A DNA stretch of 64,000 nt. It comes from Amphritea sp963669425. Lineage in GTDB: Bacteria > Pseudomonadota > Gammaproteobacteria > Pseudomonadales > Balneatricaceae. The notes beneath the pieces were generated by a model. It saw only the letters and a list, made by a program, of their open reading frames with translations. It was not told where the DNA came from and ran no database searches. This document shows, in pieces, positions 52,792 to 61,665 of this stretch (its first letter is position 1; every line of letters begins with the position of its first letter). The translations under genes and the position numbers were made by a program. Where the stretch lies: positions 1,736,001 to 1,800,000 of the forward strand of contig CAXXNC010000002.1 of NCBI GenBank assembly GCA_963669425.2. The letters are read 5' to 3'.

Positions 52792-53874
52792 TTACTTCTG
52801 CAGTGCGGCAACCACCGCGTCGCCCATCTCAGAAGTGGAGACTTTCTGCATACCTTCAGACCAGATATCTGCAGTACGCAGGTTCTGATCGAGCACGGTG
52901 CTTACAGCCGCCTCAATGCGATCGGCAGTTTCACCGGCATTCAGAGAGTAACGCAGCATCATTGCCGCAGACAGAATAGTTGCCAGCGGGTTAGCGATAC
53001 CCTGACCCGCAATATCCGGCGCAGAACCGTGACACGGCTCGTACATACCCTTACCGCTCTCATCCAGAGACGCGGATGGCAGCATGCCGATAGAACCGGT
53101 CAGCATTGCCGCCGCATCAGACAGAATGTCACCGAACATATTGCCGGTTACCATCACATCAAACTGCTTCGGCGCACGCACCAGCTGCATCGCAGCGTTA
53201 TCCACGTACATGTGGCTCAGCTCAACTTCAGGATACTCTTTCGCCAGATCATCCATAATTTCGCGCCACAGCACGGTTACTTCCAGCACGTTGGCTTTAT
53301 CGACAGAACACAGACGCTTATCACGGGCCATCGCAGCCTCGAACGCAACACGACCGATACGACGGATCTCATTCTCGTCATACACGTAAGTGTTGTAACC
53401 TTCACGGATACCACCCTCTTTTTCACGCACACCACGTGGCTGGCCGAAGTAGATACCGCCTGTCAGCTCACGTACGATCAGAATGTCCAGACCGGCAACG
53501 ATTTCTGGTTTCAGAGAAGATGCATCCGCCAGTTGCGGGTACAGAATCGCAGGACGCAGGTTACCGAACAGCTCCAGGTTTGAACGGATACCCAGCAGAC
53601 CTTTTTCCGGACGGATCTGGAAGTCAGGATTAGTGTCCCATTTAGGACCGCCCACAGCACCCAACAGGATCGCATCAGCCGCCTTAGCCGCTTCCAGCGT
53701 TGCTTCTGGCAGTGGTACGCCGTCAGCATCAATCGCGCTACCGCCTACCAGTGCCTCAGACAGCTCCAGCCCCAGATTATCCTGCTCATTAACCAGCTCC
53801 AGCACACGACGAGCTTCAGCAACAATTTCAGGACCAATGCCATCACCTGGCAGAATCAGTACATTTTTAGACAT
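52792..53874 (-). CDS. leuB: 3-isopropylmalate dehydrogenase LeuB
   Basis: A 360-residue NAD enzyme of leucine synthesis. Motifs are LPGDGIGPEIVAEARRVL at the start, LLGAVGGPKWD, VRELTGGIYFGQPR with the catalytic tyrosine, and the metal-binding region DVMVTGNMFGDILSDAAAML and YEPCHGSAPDIAGQGIANPLA. It is transcribed leftward after leuD, from which it is separated by 108 bases containing a tandem repeat (see 53877-53932). Confidence 0.97.
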   Translation of the reverse strand: MSKNVLILPGDGIGPEIVAEARRVLELVNEQDNLGLELSEALVGGSAIDADGVPLPEATLEAAKAADAILLGAVGGPKWDTNPDFQIRPEKGLLGIRSNLELFGNLRPAILYPQLADASSLKPEIVAGLDILIVRELTGGIYFGQPRGVREKEGGIREGYNTYVYDENEIRRIGRVAFEAAMARDKRLCSVDKANVLEVTVLWREIMDDLAKEYPEVELSHMYVDNAAMQLVRAPKQFDVMVTGNMFGDILSDAAAMLTGSIGMLPSASLDESGKGMYEPCHGSAPDIAGQGIANPLATILSAAMMLRYSLNAGETADRIEAAVSTVLDQNLRTADIWSEGMQKVSTSEMGDAVVAALQK

Positions 53875-53876
53875 GC

Positions 53877-53932
53877 TTTAAACCTTGTAACTTAAGCCTT
53901 AGAGCTTAAGCCTTGTAACTTAAACCTTGAAG
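53877..53932. repeat. four tandem imperfect 14-bp repeats before leuB
   Basis: Units of 14 bases: TTTAAACCTTGTAA (53877-53890), CTTAAGCCTTAGAG, CTTAAGCCTTGTAA, CTTAAACCTTGAAG (53919-53932). They lie directly upstream of the leuB start codon and leave little room for a ribosome-binding site between repeat and ATG. A short hairpin TGGCG / CGCCA follows at about 53938-53950. Confidence 0.8.
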
Positions 53933-53982
53933 AAGGGACTGGCGTTACGCCAACCCCTGAATAAATAGTATTGCGAACCGGC

Positions 53983-54630
53983 TTACTGAATCGCGCCAAA
54001 CAACCATGGCGCTGATTCGCGGCGTTTCGCCTCATAAGCTTTAATATCATCAGCGTGCTGCAGGGTCAGACCGATATCGTCCAGACCATTCAGCAGGCAA
54101 TGCTTTCGGAAATCATCGATTTCGAATGCCATTGCCTCACCGGCAGGTGTTTTAACAACCTGATTTTCCAGATCGATAGTCAGCTCGTAACCATCGGTCG
54201 CAGCAACCTCTTTAAACAGCTGATCCACCTGCTCATCGCTCAGTACGATCGGCAACAGGCCGTTCTTAAAGCAGTTATTGTAGAAGATCTCAGCAAAGCT
54301 TGGTGCGATAACGCAACGGATACCGAAATCGTCCAGCGCCCATGGCGCGTGTTCACGGCTGGAACCACAACCAAAGTTCTCGCGAGCCAGCAGAACGCTG
54401 GTACCCTGATAGCGGCTCTGATTCAGCACAAATTCTTCATTCAGCGGACGGCCAGTGCAATCCTGGTCCGGCTGACCTTCATCCAGGTAACGCAGCTCGT
54501 CAAACAGGTTCTTACCGAAACCGGAACGCTTGATCGATTTCAGAAACTGCTTTGGAATGATCATATCGGTATCGACGTTGGCACGATCCATCGGTGCAGC
54601 GATACCAGTGTGGGTCATAAACTTCTTCAT
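53983..54630 (-). CDS. leuD: 3-isopropylmalate dehydratase small subunit LeuD
   Basis: A 215-residue swivel-domain partner of LeuC; together they isomerise 2- to 3-isopropylmalate. Motifs: MDRANVDTDMIIPKQFLK, LLARENFGCGSSREHAPWAL and PSFAEIFYNNCFKNGLLPI. It follows leuC by 19 bases in the same direction. Typical length and no anomalies. Confidence 0.97.
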   Translation of the reverse strand: MKKFMTHTGIAAPMDRANVDTDMIIPKQFLKSIKRSGFGKNLFDELRYLDEGQPDQDCTGRPLNEEFVLNQSRYQGTSVLLARENFGCGSSREHAPWALDDFGIRCVIAPSFAEIFYNNCFKNGLLPIVLSDEQVDQLFKEVAATDGYELTIDLENQVVKTPAGEAMAFEIDDFRKHCLLNGLDDIGLTLQHADDIKAYEAKRRESAPWLFGAIQ

Positions 54631-54649
54631 TTTCGCTCTCCCGTTACCT

Positions 54650-56068
54650 TTACTTAATCAACTCACGCACATCAACGAAATGGCCTGCCACCGCAGCGGC
54701 AGCGGCCATCGCCGGGCTTACCAGGTGGGTACGACCACCGAAGCCCTGGCGGCCTTCGAAGTTACGGTTAGAAGTAGAGGCACAATGTTCGCCATTACCC
54801 AGTTTATCCGGATTCATCGCCAGACACATGGAACAACCCGGCTCACGCCACTCCAGACCTGCCTCAGTAAAGATCTTATCCAGCCCCTCTTTTTCTGCCT
54901 GCTCTTTTACCAGACCAGACCCCGGCACCACCAGCGCCTGAATAATGTTTTCAGCCACTTTGCGACCTTCAACCACTTTCGCTGCATCCCGCAGGTCTTC
55001 AATACGGGAGTTAGTGCAGGAACCGATGAAGACCCGGTCCAGTTTAATATCGGTAATGTTCTGATCCGCTTCCAGCCCCATGTACTGCAATGCGCGGTTG
55101 ATACCGTCAATAGTTACCTGATCAGTTTCATTGGCAGGATTCGGCACCTGACCGGACACACCTACAACCATTTCAGGAGACGTACCCCAGGTAACCTGCG
55201 GCTCAATATCCGCCGCATTGATCTCTACTACAGAGTCAAATTCAGCATCAGCATCGGAGATCAGATCAGCCCAGGCAGCAACCGCCTGATTCCACTGCTC
55301 ACCTTTTGGTGCAAATGGACGGCCTTCAACGTAGTCGATCGTAGTCTGATCCACAGCCACCAGACCGACACGGGCACCGGCTTCAATCGCCATGTTACAG
55401 ACGGTCATCCGACCTTCCATAGACATGGCACGGAAAACATCGCCACCAAACTCAATCGCATAGCCAGTACCACCTGCGGTACCGATCACGCCGATCACGT
55501 GCAATACAACATCCTTAGGGGTCACGCCGATGCCCAGTTCGCCATCGACTTTCACCAGCATGTTCTTCATTTTCTTGGTGATCAGGCACTGAGTCGCCAG
55601 TACGTGTTCAACCTCAGAGGTACCAACACCATGAGCCAGCGCACCCAGCGCACCCAACGTTGCAGTGTGAGAATCACCGCACACAGCGGTAACACCCGGC
55701 AGAATTGCGCCCTGTTCCGGCGCCATCACATGAACGATCCCCTGACGCTGATCGTTCATCTTGAATTCCAGAATACCGAACTCATCGCAGTTCTCATCCA
55801 GGGTCTTTACCTGAATTTTAGAGACCGGATCAACAATCTCATCAACACCACCAGAACGCTCCGTGGTCGGCACGTTGTGATCCGGCGTGGCGATGTTGGC
55901 ATCAATTCGCCATGGCTGACGGCCAGCCATACGCAGCCCTTCGAACGCCTGCGGTGATGTTACTTCATGCAGTACCTGACGATCGATATAGATCAAAGAG
56001 CTACCATCATCGTTCGTACGCACCAGATGCGATTCGAACAATTTGTCGTATAACGTTTTTCCAGCCAT
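54650..56068 (-). CDS. leuC: 3-isopropylmalate dehydratase large subunit LeuC
   Basis: A 472-residue 4Fe-4S enzyme of the aconitase superfamily acting with LeuD in leucine synthesis. Cluster cysteines are in IGSCTNSRIEDLR and GCSMCLAMNPD; substrate motifs include CGDSHTATLGALGALAHGVG. It is the first gene of leuCDB. A LysR-type regulator is divergent, 250 bases upstream, which is the Pseudomonas arrangement. With acnA, acnB and the AcnB paralogue, it is one of four aconitase-superfamily large proteins in this window. Confidence 0.97.
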   Translation of the reverse strand: MAGKTLYDKLFESHLVRTNDDGSSLIYIDRQVLHEVTSPQAFEGLRMAGRQPWRIDANIATPDHNVPTTERSGGVDEIVDPVSKIQVKTLDENCDEFGILEFKMNDQRQGIVHVMAPEQGAILPGVTAVCGDSHTATLGALGALAHGVGTSEVEHVLATQCLITKKMKNMLVKVDGELGIGVTPKDVVLHVIGVIGTAGGTGYAIEFGGDVFRAMSMEGRMTVCNMAIEAGARVGLVAVDQTTIDYVEGRPFAPKGEQWNQAVAAWADLISDADAEFDSVVEINAADIEPQVTWGTSPEMVVGVSGQVPNPANETDQVTIDGINRALQYMGLEADQNITDIKLDRVFIGSCTNSRIEDLRDAAKVVEGRKVAENIIQALVVPGSGLVKEQAEKEGLDKIFTEAGLEWREPGCSMCLAMNPDKLGNGEHCASTSNRNFEGRQGFGGRTHLVSPAMAAAAAVAGHFVDVRELIK

Positions 56069-56332
56069 GGGACATTAACCTCGACTCTGTCTCATTTATT
56101 CTCGATTGTTCAGACCACTTTCTCTGTACACAGTTTTCCGCGCAAACAGTTTCGCAGCGTAAATCTGCACATAAGAAGGCCTGTCAATTTCTTATGTTGC
56201 AATCCTAATGCAGGGCTAACTACAACACAAATTCATATTTTTTATACTTTACATTCCAATCAGGAATACTAAGATATTTCACTATTCCGATCAGGCACTT
56301 TTGCTCAACGAGAGCGTTGCATGGAGCAGCTA
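56069..56332. promoter_or_regulatory. divergent control region leuC / LysR gene
   Basis: The 264 bases between leuC and the regulator start should contain both promoters and the LysR-type operator. AT-rich runs at 56220-56290, including TTTTTTATACTTTAC, could supply -10 regions. I see a weak dyad AGGAATACTAAGATATTTCACTATTCC at 56262-56288 in which AGGAATA pairs roughly with CTATTCC, which may be the LysR-type T-N11-A site. Confidence 0.4.
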
Positions 56333-57208
56333 ATGGATACCAATACACTGCAAGCGTTTATTGCCGTTGCAGAACAAGCCTCATTTTCAAAAGCGGCCGA
56401 TGCGCTCTTTCTTACCCAGTCCGCTATCAGCAAGCGCATAGCACTATTGGAGGATCAGCTCAGCACTAAACTGTTTGATCGAATCGGCCGCACCATCACT
56501 CTGACAGAAGCAGGCAATGCCCTGCTCCCCCGGGCCCGCCGCATGTTACTGGAACTGGAAGATGCGCGGCGTTCCATCAGCAACCTCAGTGGCGAAATCA
56601 GCGGCACCCTGTCCATTGCCGCCAGCCACCATATCAGTATCCACCGCTTACCCCCGGTACTGCGCCAGTTTGCTAACGACTGCCCGGAAGTCGTACTCGA
56701 TATCCGTTTCGATGAGTCAGAGCTGGCCTATGACAGCGTGATCCGTGGTCGGCTGGAGCTGGCACTGATCACCCTGGCCCCACAGCCAGATTCCAACATT
56801 GTCTCTGAGACGATCTGGGAAGATCAGCTCCGCTATGTGGTGGCACCGGATCATCCACTGGCCAGTTATAAGGCTGTCAGTCTGCAACAGCTGACCGAGT
56901 ACAACGCCATCCTGCCCGGCAGTAAAACCTTTACCCGTCAGATTGCCGAGCAGCAGTTTTCTGAACAGGGCCTGCAGCCACAGGTATCGATGTCGACCAC
57001 CTCACTGGATACCATCCGCATGATGGCTCAGATCGGTCTGGGCTGGAGCCTGCTACCAGAAACGCTGATCCGGGAAGGTTTTAAAATCCTTAATGTTGAC
57101 GCGCCACCGGTCACCCGACAGCTGGGCTACATCACGCACAAAGAACGAACCCTGAGTAATGCCGCCCGCTATTTCATTCAACTATTGGATCGGGAAAAGG
57201 CTTTATAA
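56333..57208 (+). CDS. LysR family transcriptional regulator, divergent from leuC
   Basis: A 291-residue LTTR with an N-terminal winged helix-turn-helix (NTLQAFIAVAEQASFSKAADALFLTQSAISKRIALLEDQL) and a C-terminal effector-binding domain. The ATG at 56333 is preceded by GGAG six bases upstream; the in-frame ATG at 56321 would cover that site, so 56333 is chosen. Being divergent from leuC, it probably controls leucine synthesis, as the similarly placed regulator in Pseudomonas is thought to do; the effector cannot be read from sequence. It may also repress itself. Confidence 0.88.
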   Translation: MDTNTLQAFIAVAEQASFSKAADALFLTQSAISKRIALLEDQLSTKLFDRIGRTITLTEAGNALLPRARRMLLELEDARRSISNLSGEISGTLSIAASHHISIHRLPPVLRQFANDCPEVVLDIRFDESELAYDSVIRGRLELALITLAPQPDSNIVSETIWEDQLRYVVAPDHPLASYKAVSLQQLTEYNAILPGSKTFTRQIAEQQFSEQGLQPQVSMSTTSLDTIRMMAQIGLGWSLLPETLIREGFKILNVDAPPVTRQLGYITHKERTLSNAARYFIQLLDREKAL

Positions 57209-57291
57209 TCAGCCTTAACTTTCATTACTATAAAGCCAAAGCACTGACGCAGAACAACAATAAATCGCCCGGAAAAAGGACAGCGCCCTGT

Positions 57292-58269
57292 ATGACTGAC
57301 AGTTTCAGTAACGACCCGCAACAATGGTTTAAAGAGCAAACCGAACGCTGGCAGAAGCTACTTCAGGGACAGCCTGCAGCCGAGTCCAGCACCTGGGAAC
57401 AGTTTTTCAACAGCGATCATCAGGATCTGTTCAGGCATCTGGGCGACAATCTCGGCGAACATCAGGAAGCCCTGATGCAGATGGTCAACAGTCAGTCCAG
57501 TCGCTTTACCGAGTTTGCCGAATCACTTCTGAAACAGTCTCAATCTGATAACCCACCGGGTCAGGACAACGCAGATAAACTGATCAATGATTTCCGTGAT
57601 TATCTGCAACAGCAGTGCAATGAACTGCTGACTCAACAATGGAATCTGCCGGAACCTTTTGCCAGCCTGGTCAGAAAACTACCTCTGGAACAGCAGCTTA
57701 CCGAAGGCCCTCTGCGAAAATACCTCGAGCAATTAGCAGCCACACCGGATCTCGGCAATATGCCTTTCAGCAACAGCCAGATTCGCTCGGTATCACAGGC
57801 ATTACTGGACTACCAGGATGCGCTCAAAGATTACCTGCACCAGTACGATCTGATTTTCGATCAGGCCAGCGAACAACTTAAACAGGTGTTACAACAACCG
57901 GACATCGAGATCGACAGTGTTAAAGCACTGCATAATCTCTGGGTCGAATGCTATGAAAAAGCCTACGCCAAGCAGGTGTTCACGCCCCAGTATCAAACCT
58001 GTCATGGCCGTATCAGTAACAGCCTGATGCGCGCCCGTAAACTGGCCTTTGAAGCCCGCGACCGCAAGCTACAGGAATTTGGTTTTGTTACCCGTGCTGA
58101 GCTGGATGCAAGCCTCCGACAGCAGCACAAAATGCGCAAACAGATCAAGTCACAAACCCAACAAATCAATGACTTACAAAGACAAGTTCTCCTACTCACT
58201 GAACAGCTGACTAACAACTCCAGCGCCAAACCATCGCCATCAAAAAATAACAAGAAGGCAACATCATGA
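57292..58269 (+). CDS. phaE: class III PHA synthase subunit PhaE
   Basis: A 325-residue hydrophilic, helical protein, accessory subunit of class III polyhydroxyalkanoate synthase. It is glutamine-rich (QQWFKEQTERWQKLLQGQ, then YLQQQCNELLTQQWNLPEPF) and ends in a coiled-coil region (DASLRQQHKMRKQIKSQTQQINDL). The AYAKQVFTPQYQTCHGRISNSLMRAR block is the conserved PhaE signature. Its stop overlaps the phaC start (ATGA), which fits obligate complex formation. Confidence 0.92.
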   Translation: MTDSFSNDPQQWFKEQTERWQKLLQGQPAAESSTWEQFFNSDHQDLFRHLGDNLGEHQEALMQMVNSQSSRFTEFAESLLKQSQSDNPPGQDNADKLINDFRDYLQQQCNELLTQQWNLPEPFASLVRKLPLEQQLTEGPLRKYLEQLAATPDLGNMPFSNSQIRSVSQALLDYQDALKDYLHQYDLIFDQASEQLKQVLQQPDIEIDSVKALHNLWVECYEKAYAKQVFTPQYQTCHGRISNSLMRARKLAFEARDRKLQEFGFVTRAELDASLRQQHKMRKQIKSQTQQINDLQRQVLLLTEQLTNNSSAKPSPSKNNKKATS

Positions 58270-59366
58270 GCGGATTTAACCTGAATCCTGAGCAGATTGC
58301 CCGGGAACTGAGCGAGTTTAATCAGCAACTGGTGGACAGCTACAACACCCTGCAGCAGATCGATGAGATTAATGTCGGCCAGACGCCTCACGAGATCATC
58401 TATAGCGAAGACAAACTGCAACTACTGCACTATCAGGCCATCAAAACACCAGGCAGGAAACGTTGCGCCACTCCGGTACTGATCTGCTATGCCTTAGTTA
58501 ACAGACCCTATATGGTCGATCTGGATCAGGAGCGCTCCTTCGTGCGCCGCTTGCTGGAACTGGGCATTGATGTCTACCTGATCGACTGGGGCTACCCGGA
58601 TGCCGCCGACCGTTACCTGGATCTGGATGACTACATCAACGGTTATCTCAATAACTGCGTCGATCAGGTCATCAGTCACTCAGGCAAACCCCAGACCAAC
58701 CTGCTGGGCATCTGCCAGGGCGGCAGCTTCAGCCTATGCTACACCGCCCTCTACCCGGAGAAAATCCGTAACCTGGTAACCACCGTGACACCGGTGGATT
58801 TTCAGACGCCTGACAATATGCTCAGCCATCTGGCGCAGCAGATTGACGTCGATCTTGCCGTTGACACCTACGGCAATATTCCGGGCGCAATGCTCAACGA
58901 TGCCTACAACGCGCTGATGCCTATGAGACTCGGATTACAGAAAAATCTGAACATTCCCCGCCAACTGCAAGATCAGGCCTCTGCCATGAACTTCCTGCGC
59001 ATGGAAAAATGGATCTACGACAGCCCTGATCAGGCCGGCGAAGCCTTCCGTCAGTTCATCACCACGTTCTTCAAGGGCAACGGTTTTATGAACGGCGATG
59101 CGGTCATTGGCGAGCAAATTGTCGATCTCAAACAGATCACTCAGCCATTGCTGAATGTCTTTGGCAGTTCTGATCACCTGGTACCTCCATCGGCGTCCAT
59201 AGCTCTAAAAGGGTTAACTGCCAGCAAAGACTATGAGGAATACGAAGTACCCTCTGGCCATATCGGCGTATTTGTGTCCGGACAATCCCAGCAAAAAGTG
59301 GCCCCCACGATTGCTGACTGGCTGAAACTGCACGATAAGAGCACAGCAAAAACCCCAAAGAAATGA
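58266..59366 (+). CDS. phaC: class III PHA synthase catalytic subunit PhaC
   Basis: A 366-residue alpha/beta-hydrolase that polymerises hydroxyacyl-CoA into polyhydroxyalkanoate granules, active with PhaE. The lipase-like box GICQGG holds the catalytic cysteine C150; the other expected triad members are an aspartate (likely in FGSSDHLVPP) and a histidine (in VPSGHIGVFVSG). The short length and PhaE partner define class III (Allochromatium type). The start overlaps phaE by four bases. The product polymer and monomer length cannot be known from this. Confidence 0.95.
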   Translation: MSGFNLNPEQIARELSEFNQQLVDSYNTLQQIDEINVGQTPHEIIYSEDKLQLLHYQAIKTPGRKRCATPVLICYALVNRPYMVDLDQERSFVRRLLELGIDVYLIDWGYPDAADRYLDLDDYINGYLNNCVDQVISHSGKPQTNLLGICQGGSFSLCYTALYPEKIRNLVTTVTPVDFQTPDNMLSHLAQQIDVDLAVDTYGNIPGAMLNDAYNALMPMRLGLQKNLNIPRQLQDQASAMNFLRMEKWIYDSPDQAGEAFRQFITTFFKGNGFMNGDAVIGEQIVDLKQITQPLLNVFGSSDHLVPPSASIALKGLTASKDYEEYEVPSGHIGVFVSGQSQQKVAPTIADWLKLHDKSTAKTPKK

Positions 59367-59471
59367 TGTAAATTTCGCTTTTGCTCAGACCGATTCTCAA
59401 CTAAAATCCGCCCACTGAATTTTCGTTAGTTATGGGGCCATCAATCACGGCCTCTTGCTGGAGTTACGACG

Positions 59472-60287
59472 TTGCCATCCACCAACAAAATCAGACTGCA
59501 GGGCTTTAACAACCTGACCAAAAGCCTGAGCTTCTGTATCTATGATGTCTGCTACGCGCAGACCCCGGAACAGAAAGCAGAATACATCGAGTATATCGAT
59601 GAGCAGTATAACGCTGATCGCCTGACAGAGATTCTGACAGAAGCCTGTGACATCATCGGCGCTACCGTGCTGAATGTGGCGCGCCAGGATTATGATCCGC
59701 AGGGCGCCAGCGTGACTATTCTGGTAGCCGAAGAACCGATAAAGGACTCTGAGAACGTCGATACCACGGAAAAACCTGGCCCACTGCCAGATTCTGTCGT
59801 CGCCCACCTGGATAAAAGCCATATCTGCGTGCACACCTATCCGGAAGCGCACCCGGATGATGGTATCTGCACCTTCCGCGCTGATATTGAAGTATCGACC
59901 TGTGGCATTATCTCACCGCTGAAGGCACTGAATTACCTGATTCACAAGCTGGAATCCGATATTGTCACCATCGATTACCGGGTACGCGGTTTCACCCGCG
60001 ATGTGAACGGCGTGAAGCATTATATCGATCATGATATTAACTCGATCCAGAACTTCATCAGCCAGGATATTCACGACCAATATCAGATGGTCGATGTGAA
60101 CGTCTATCAGGAAAACATCTTCCACACCAAGATGCTGCTCAACGATTTCGATTTGAACACCTACCTGTTCGGCACCACCACCGATGACCTGACAGGCCGC
60201 CAGGTTGAAGAGATCACCAAGCGTCTATATAAAGAGATGAACGAAATTTTCTACGGCCGTAACATGCCGGACATGAGCGAGAAATAA
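59472..60287 (+). CDS. speD: S-adenosylmethionine decarboxylase SpeD
   Basis: A 271-residue proenzyme of the E. coli type that supplies decarboxylated SAM for spermidine synthesis. Self-cleavage at S116 in LDKSHICVHTYPE yields the pyruvoyl group. The sequence from RLQGFNNLTKSLSFCIYDVC to the end is nearly colinear with E. coli SpeD. It starts at a TTG with TGGAG eight bases upstream; no ATG lies at the expected position. A strong terminator follows, into whose T tract an ISL3-type element has inserted. Confidence 0.96.
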   Translation: MPSTNKIRLQGFNNLTKSLSFCIYDVCYAQTPEQKAEYIEYIDEQYNADRLTEILTEACDIIGATVLNVARQDYDPQGASVTILVAEEPIKDSENVDTTEKPGPLPDSVVAHLDKSHICVHTYPEAHPDDGICTFRADIEVSTCGIISPLKALNYLIHKLESDIVTIDYRVRGFTRDVNGVKHYIDHDINSIQNFISQDIHDQYQMVDVNVYQENIFHTKMLLNDFDLNTYLFGTTTDDLTGRQVEEITKRLYKEMNEIFYGRNMPDMSEK

Positions 60288-60326
60288 ACACACATATCGA
60301 CAGAAAGCCGCTCACTAACTGTTCAG

Positions 60327-60352
60327 AAAGCCCGCTTTAGCGGGCTTTTTTA
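60327..60352 (+). terminator. terminator of speD
   Basis: Stem AAAGCCCGC / GCGGGCTTT with a TTTA loop and six Ts. It starts 39 bases after the speD stop. The T tract is part of the 8-bp sequence duplicated by the adjacent insertion sequence. Confidence 0.93.
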
Positions 60353-60353
60353 T

Positions 60354-61657
60354 GGTTCATCGCGCTTTACCGAGAAAGGCGTCCTTAATCTTCAGGAAGA
60401 AGTAAGCCTTGTCCCGGTAGCCATAGGCCATCCGCTTCAGCACTTTGATCTTGTTGTTCATCCCTTCCAGAACACTGGTGTTTAAGCGGTAACGGGCACT
60501 GGATACGATTCCTTCAAGATAATTGCCTAAACGTCTGGCGAAGAGCTGCAGGGCGTAAATACCACTCTTTTCAGCCATAGCTAGCCAGCTTTCCAACGGG
60601 CTCTCGCGGTTTTCTCATCAGGTGCATACCAGAGTTCTTTGAGCTGCGCTTTCAGAATGTAAACGGTCGTTAATGGCGCGTTTGCGGCAAGCAACTCATC
60701 CAGCTTGTTTACTTGGTCGGGTGCGAGGTTCTCGGGGTTACGCAATAACAACCAGCGGCTGCGTTTAACCATACGCCTTGCTGGCTTATCGTGACGTAGT
60801 TGATTGGCTTGATCGACCCGCACCCGGTCGATAACTTCGCGACCGTACTTGGCAACCACGTGAAAGAGATCGTAGACCACGCAAGCCTTTGGGCAATGCT
60901 GCTTAACCTCCAGGTCGAATGCTGTGTTCATATCCATCGCGACAGCCTCTATGTTCTGACAGGCCTCGCCCAACCAGTGAAAGAACGGTCGTATCGCTTC
61001 ACGACTTCGCCCCTCGCCGATCCATAGCACCTGCTGTGTATCGGCACAGATCACGACGGTCGCGTAGCGGTGCCCCTTGTGAAGCGCGAATTCATCCATG
61101 ATTAACCGTCGCAGCTTACTCCGATCCGGTGGAACAATATCGCGGGCCAAACGCTGTTTATCGATATTCTTGACCGTATGCCAGTGCAAGCTCAGCAACT
61201 GTGCGACATGACGTATCGGCAGGATTTTGGTTAAAGCTTCAACCCAACAGCGCATGGCGTGGGTGAGACGAAATCGACCTGACAGCCAGTCGATGCGCTC
61301 CAGCGTTGGGCCGCAGTGAGTACATCGCAGGCGCCGAACGGGTACATCCAGCCAGACTTTGTAGTCGAAAAGATCTCGCTCACGAACCCGTCTTATCCGT
61401 CGGTCATGAATCTGAGTACAGGGTGCGTTACAGCCACTGCAGCGAGGTGTGTAGTCAGGGTCAGGTCGCAGTAGGATTAACAGCGATTGGTCAGAGAAGG
61501 CTTCATAGCAATCAATCTCGAAGCCTTCCCAGAAAAGGTTAAGCAGGTTAGCATCCATGTTGGCGGTGGTGTTGGTTAGCTGAGGTTTTGGTCGACAACA
61601 GCTTAACCGGAAGGCACCACCGTCTCCTTCCTAATTCCCCCTAACCCGCGAAGAACC
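60354..61657. mobile_element. ISL3-family insertion sequence with frameshifted transposase
   Basis: A 1304-bp element. The left end starts GGTTCATCGCGCTTTA and the right end, read inward from 61657, starts GGTTCTTCGCGGGTTA; 13 of 16 positions agree. It is bracketed by perfect 8-bp duplications. It carries a single leftward ISL3-type transposase gene broken by a frameshift near its 3' end. Confidence 0.9.
60357..61558 (-). pseudogene. ISL3-family transposase, frameshifted
   Basis: The first frame (ATG at 61558) gives 325 residues: MDANLLNLFWEGFEI, a zinc-finger-like CSGCNAPC and CTHCGP, a helix-turn-helix region, and the DDE core starting LIMDEFALHKGHRYATVVICADTQ and DMNTAFDLEVKQHCPKA. It ends ...ARARWKAG and stop at 60581. 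In another frame the sequence goes on WLAMAEKSGIYALQLFARRL to LEGMNNKIKVLKRMAYGYRD with the last catalytic glutamate. One base has been lost near 60587 (AAAGC-TGGCTAGC; restoring a base would read KAWLAMAE). Without it the protein lacks its C-terminal 75 residues including the final acidic residue, so it is probably inactive. Confidence 0.88.
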
Positions 61658-61665
61658 TTTTTTAT

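Larger units (their letters stand above)
60346..61665. repeat. 8-bp target duplication of the ISL3-type element
   Basis: TTTTTTAT at 60346-60353 and at 61658-61665, immediately outside the inverted repeats. Eight bases is the usual duplication length for ISL3-family elements. Confidence 0.92.

Noticed and set aside
54530..55957. 475-residue open frame on the + strand across leuC and leuD
   Set aside because: Antisense shadow of two conserved genes; its composition is typical of a reversed GC-periodic gene and it has no start signal.
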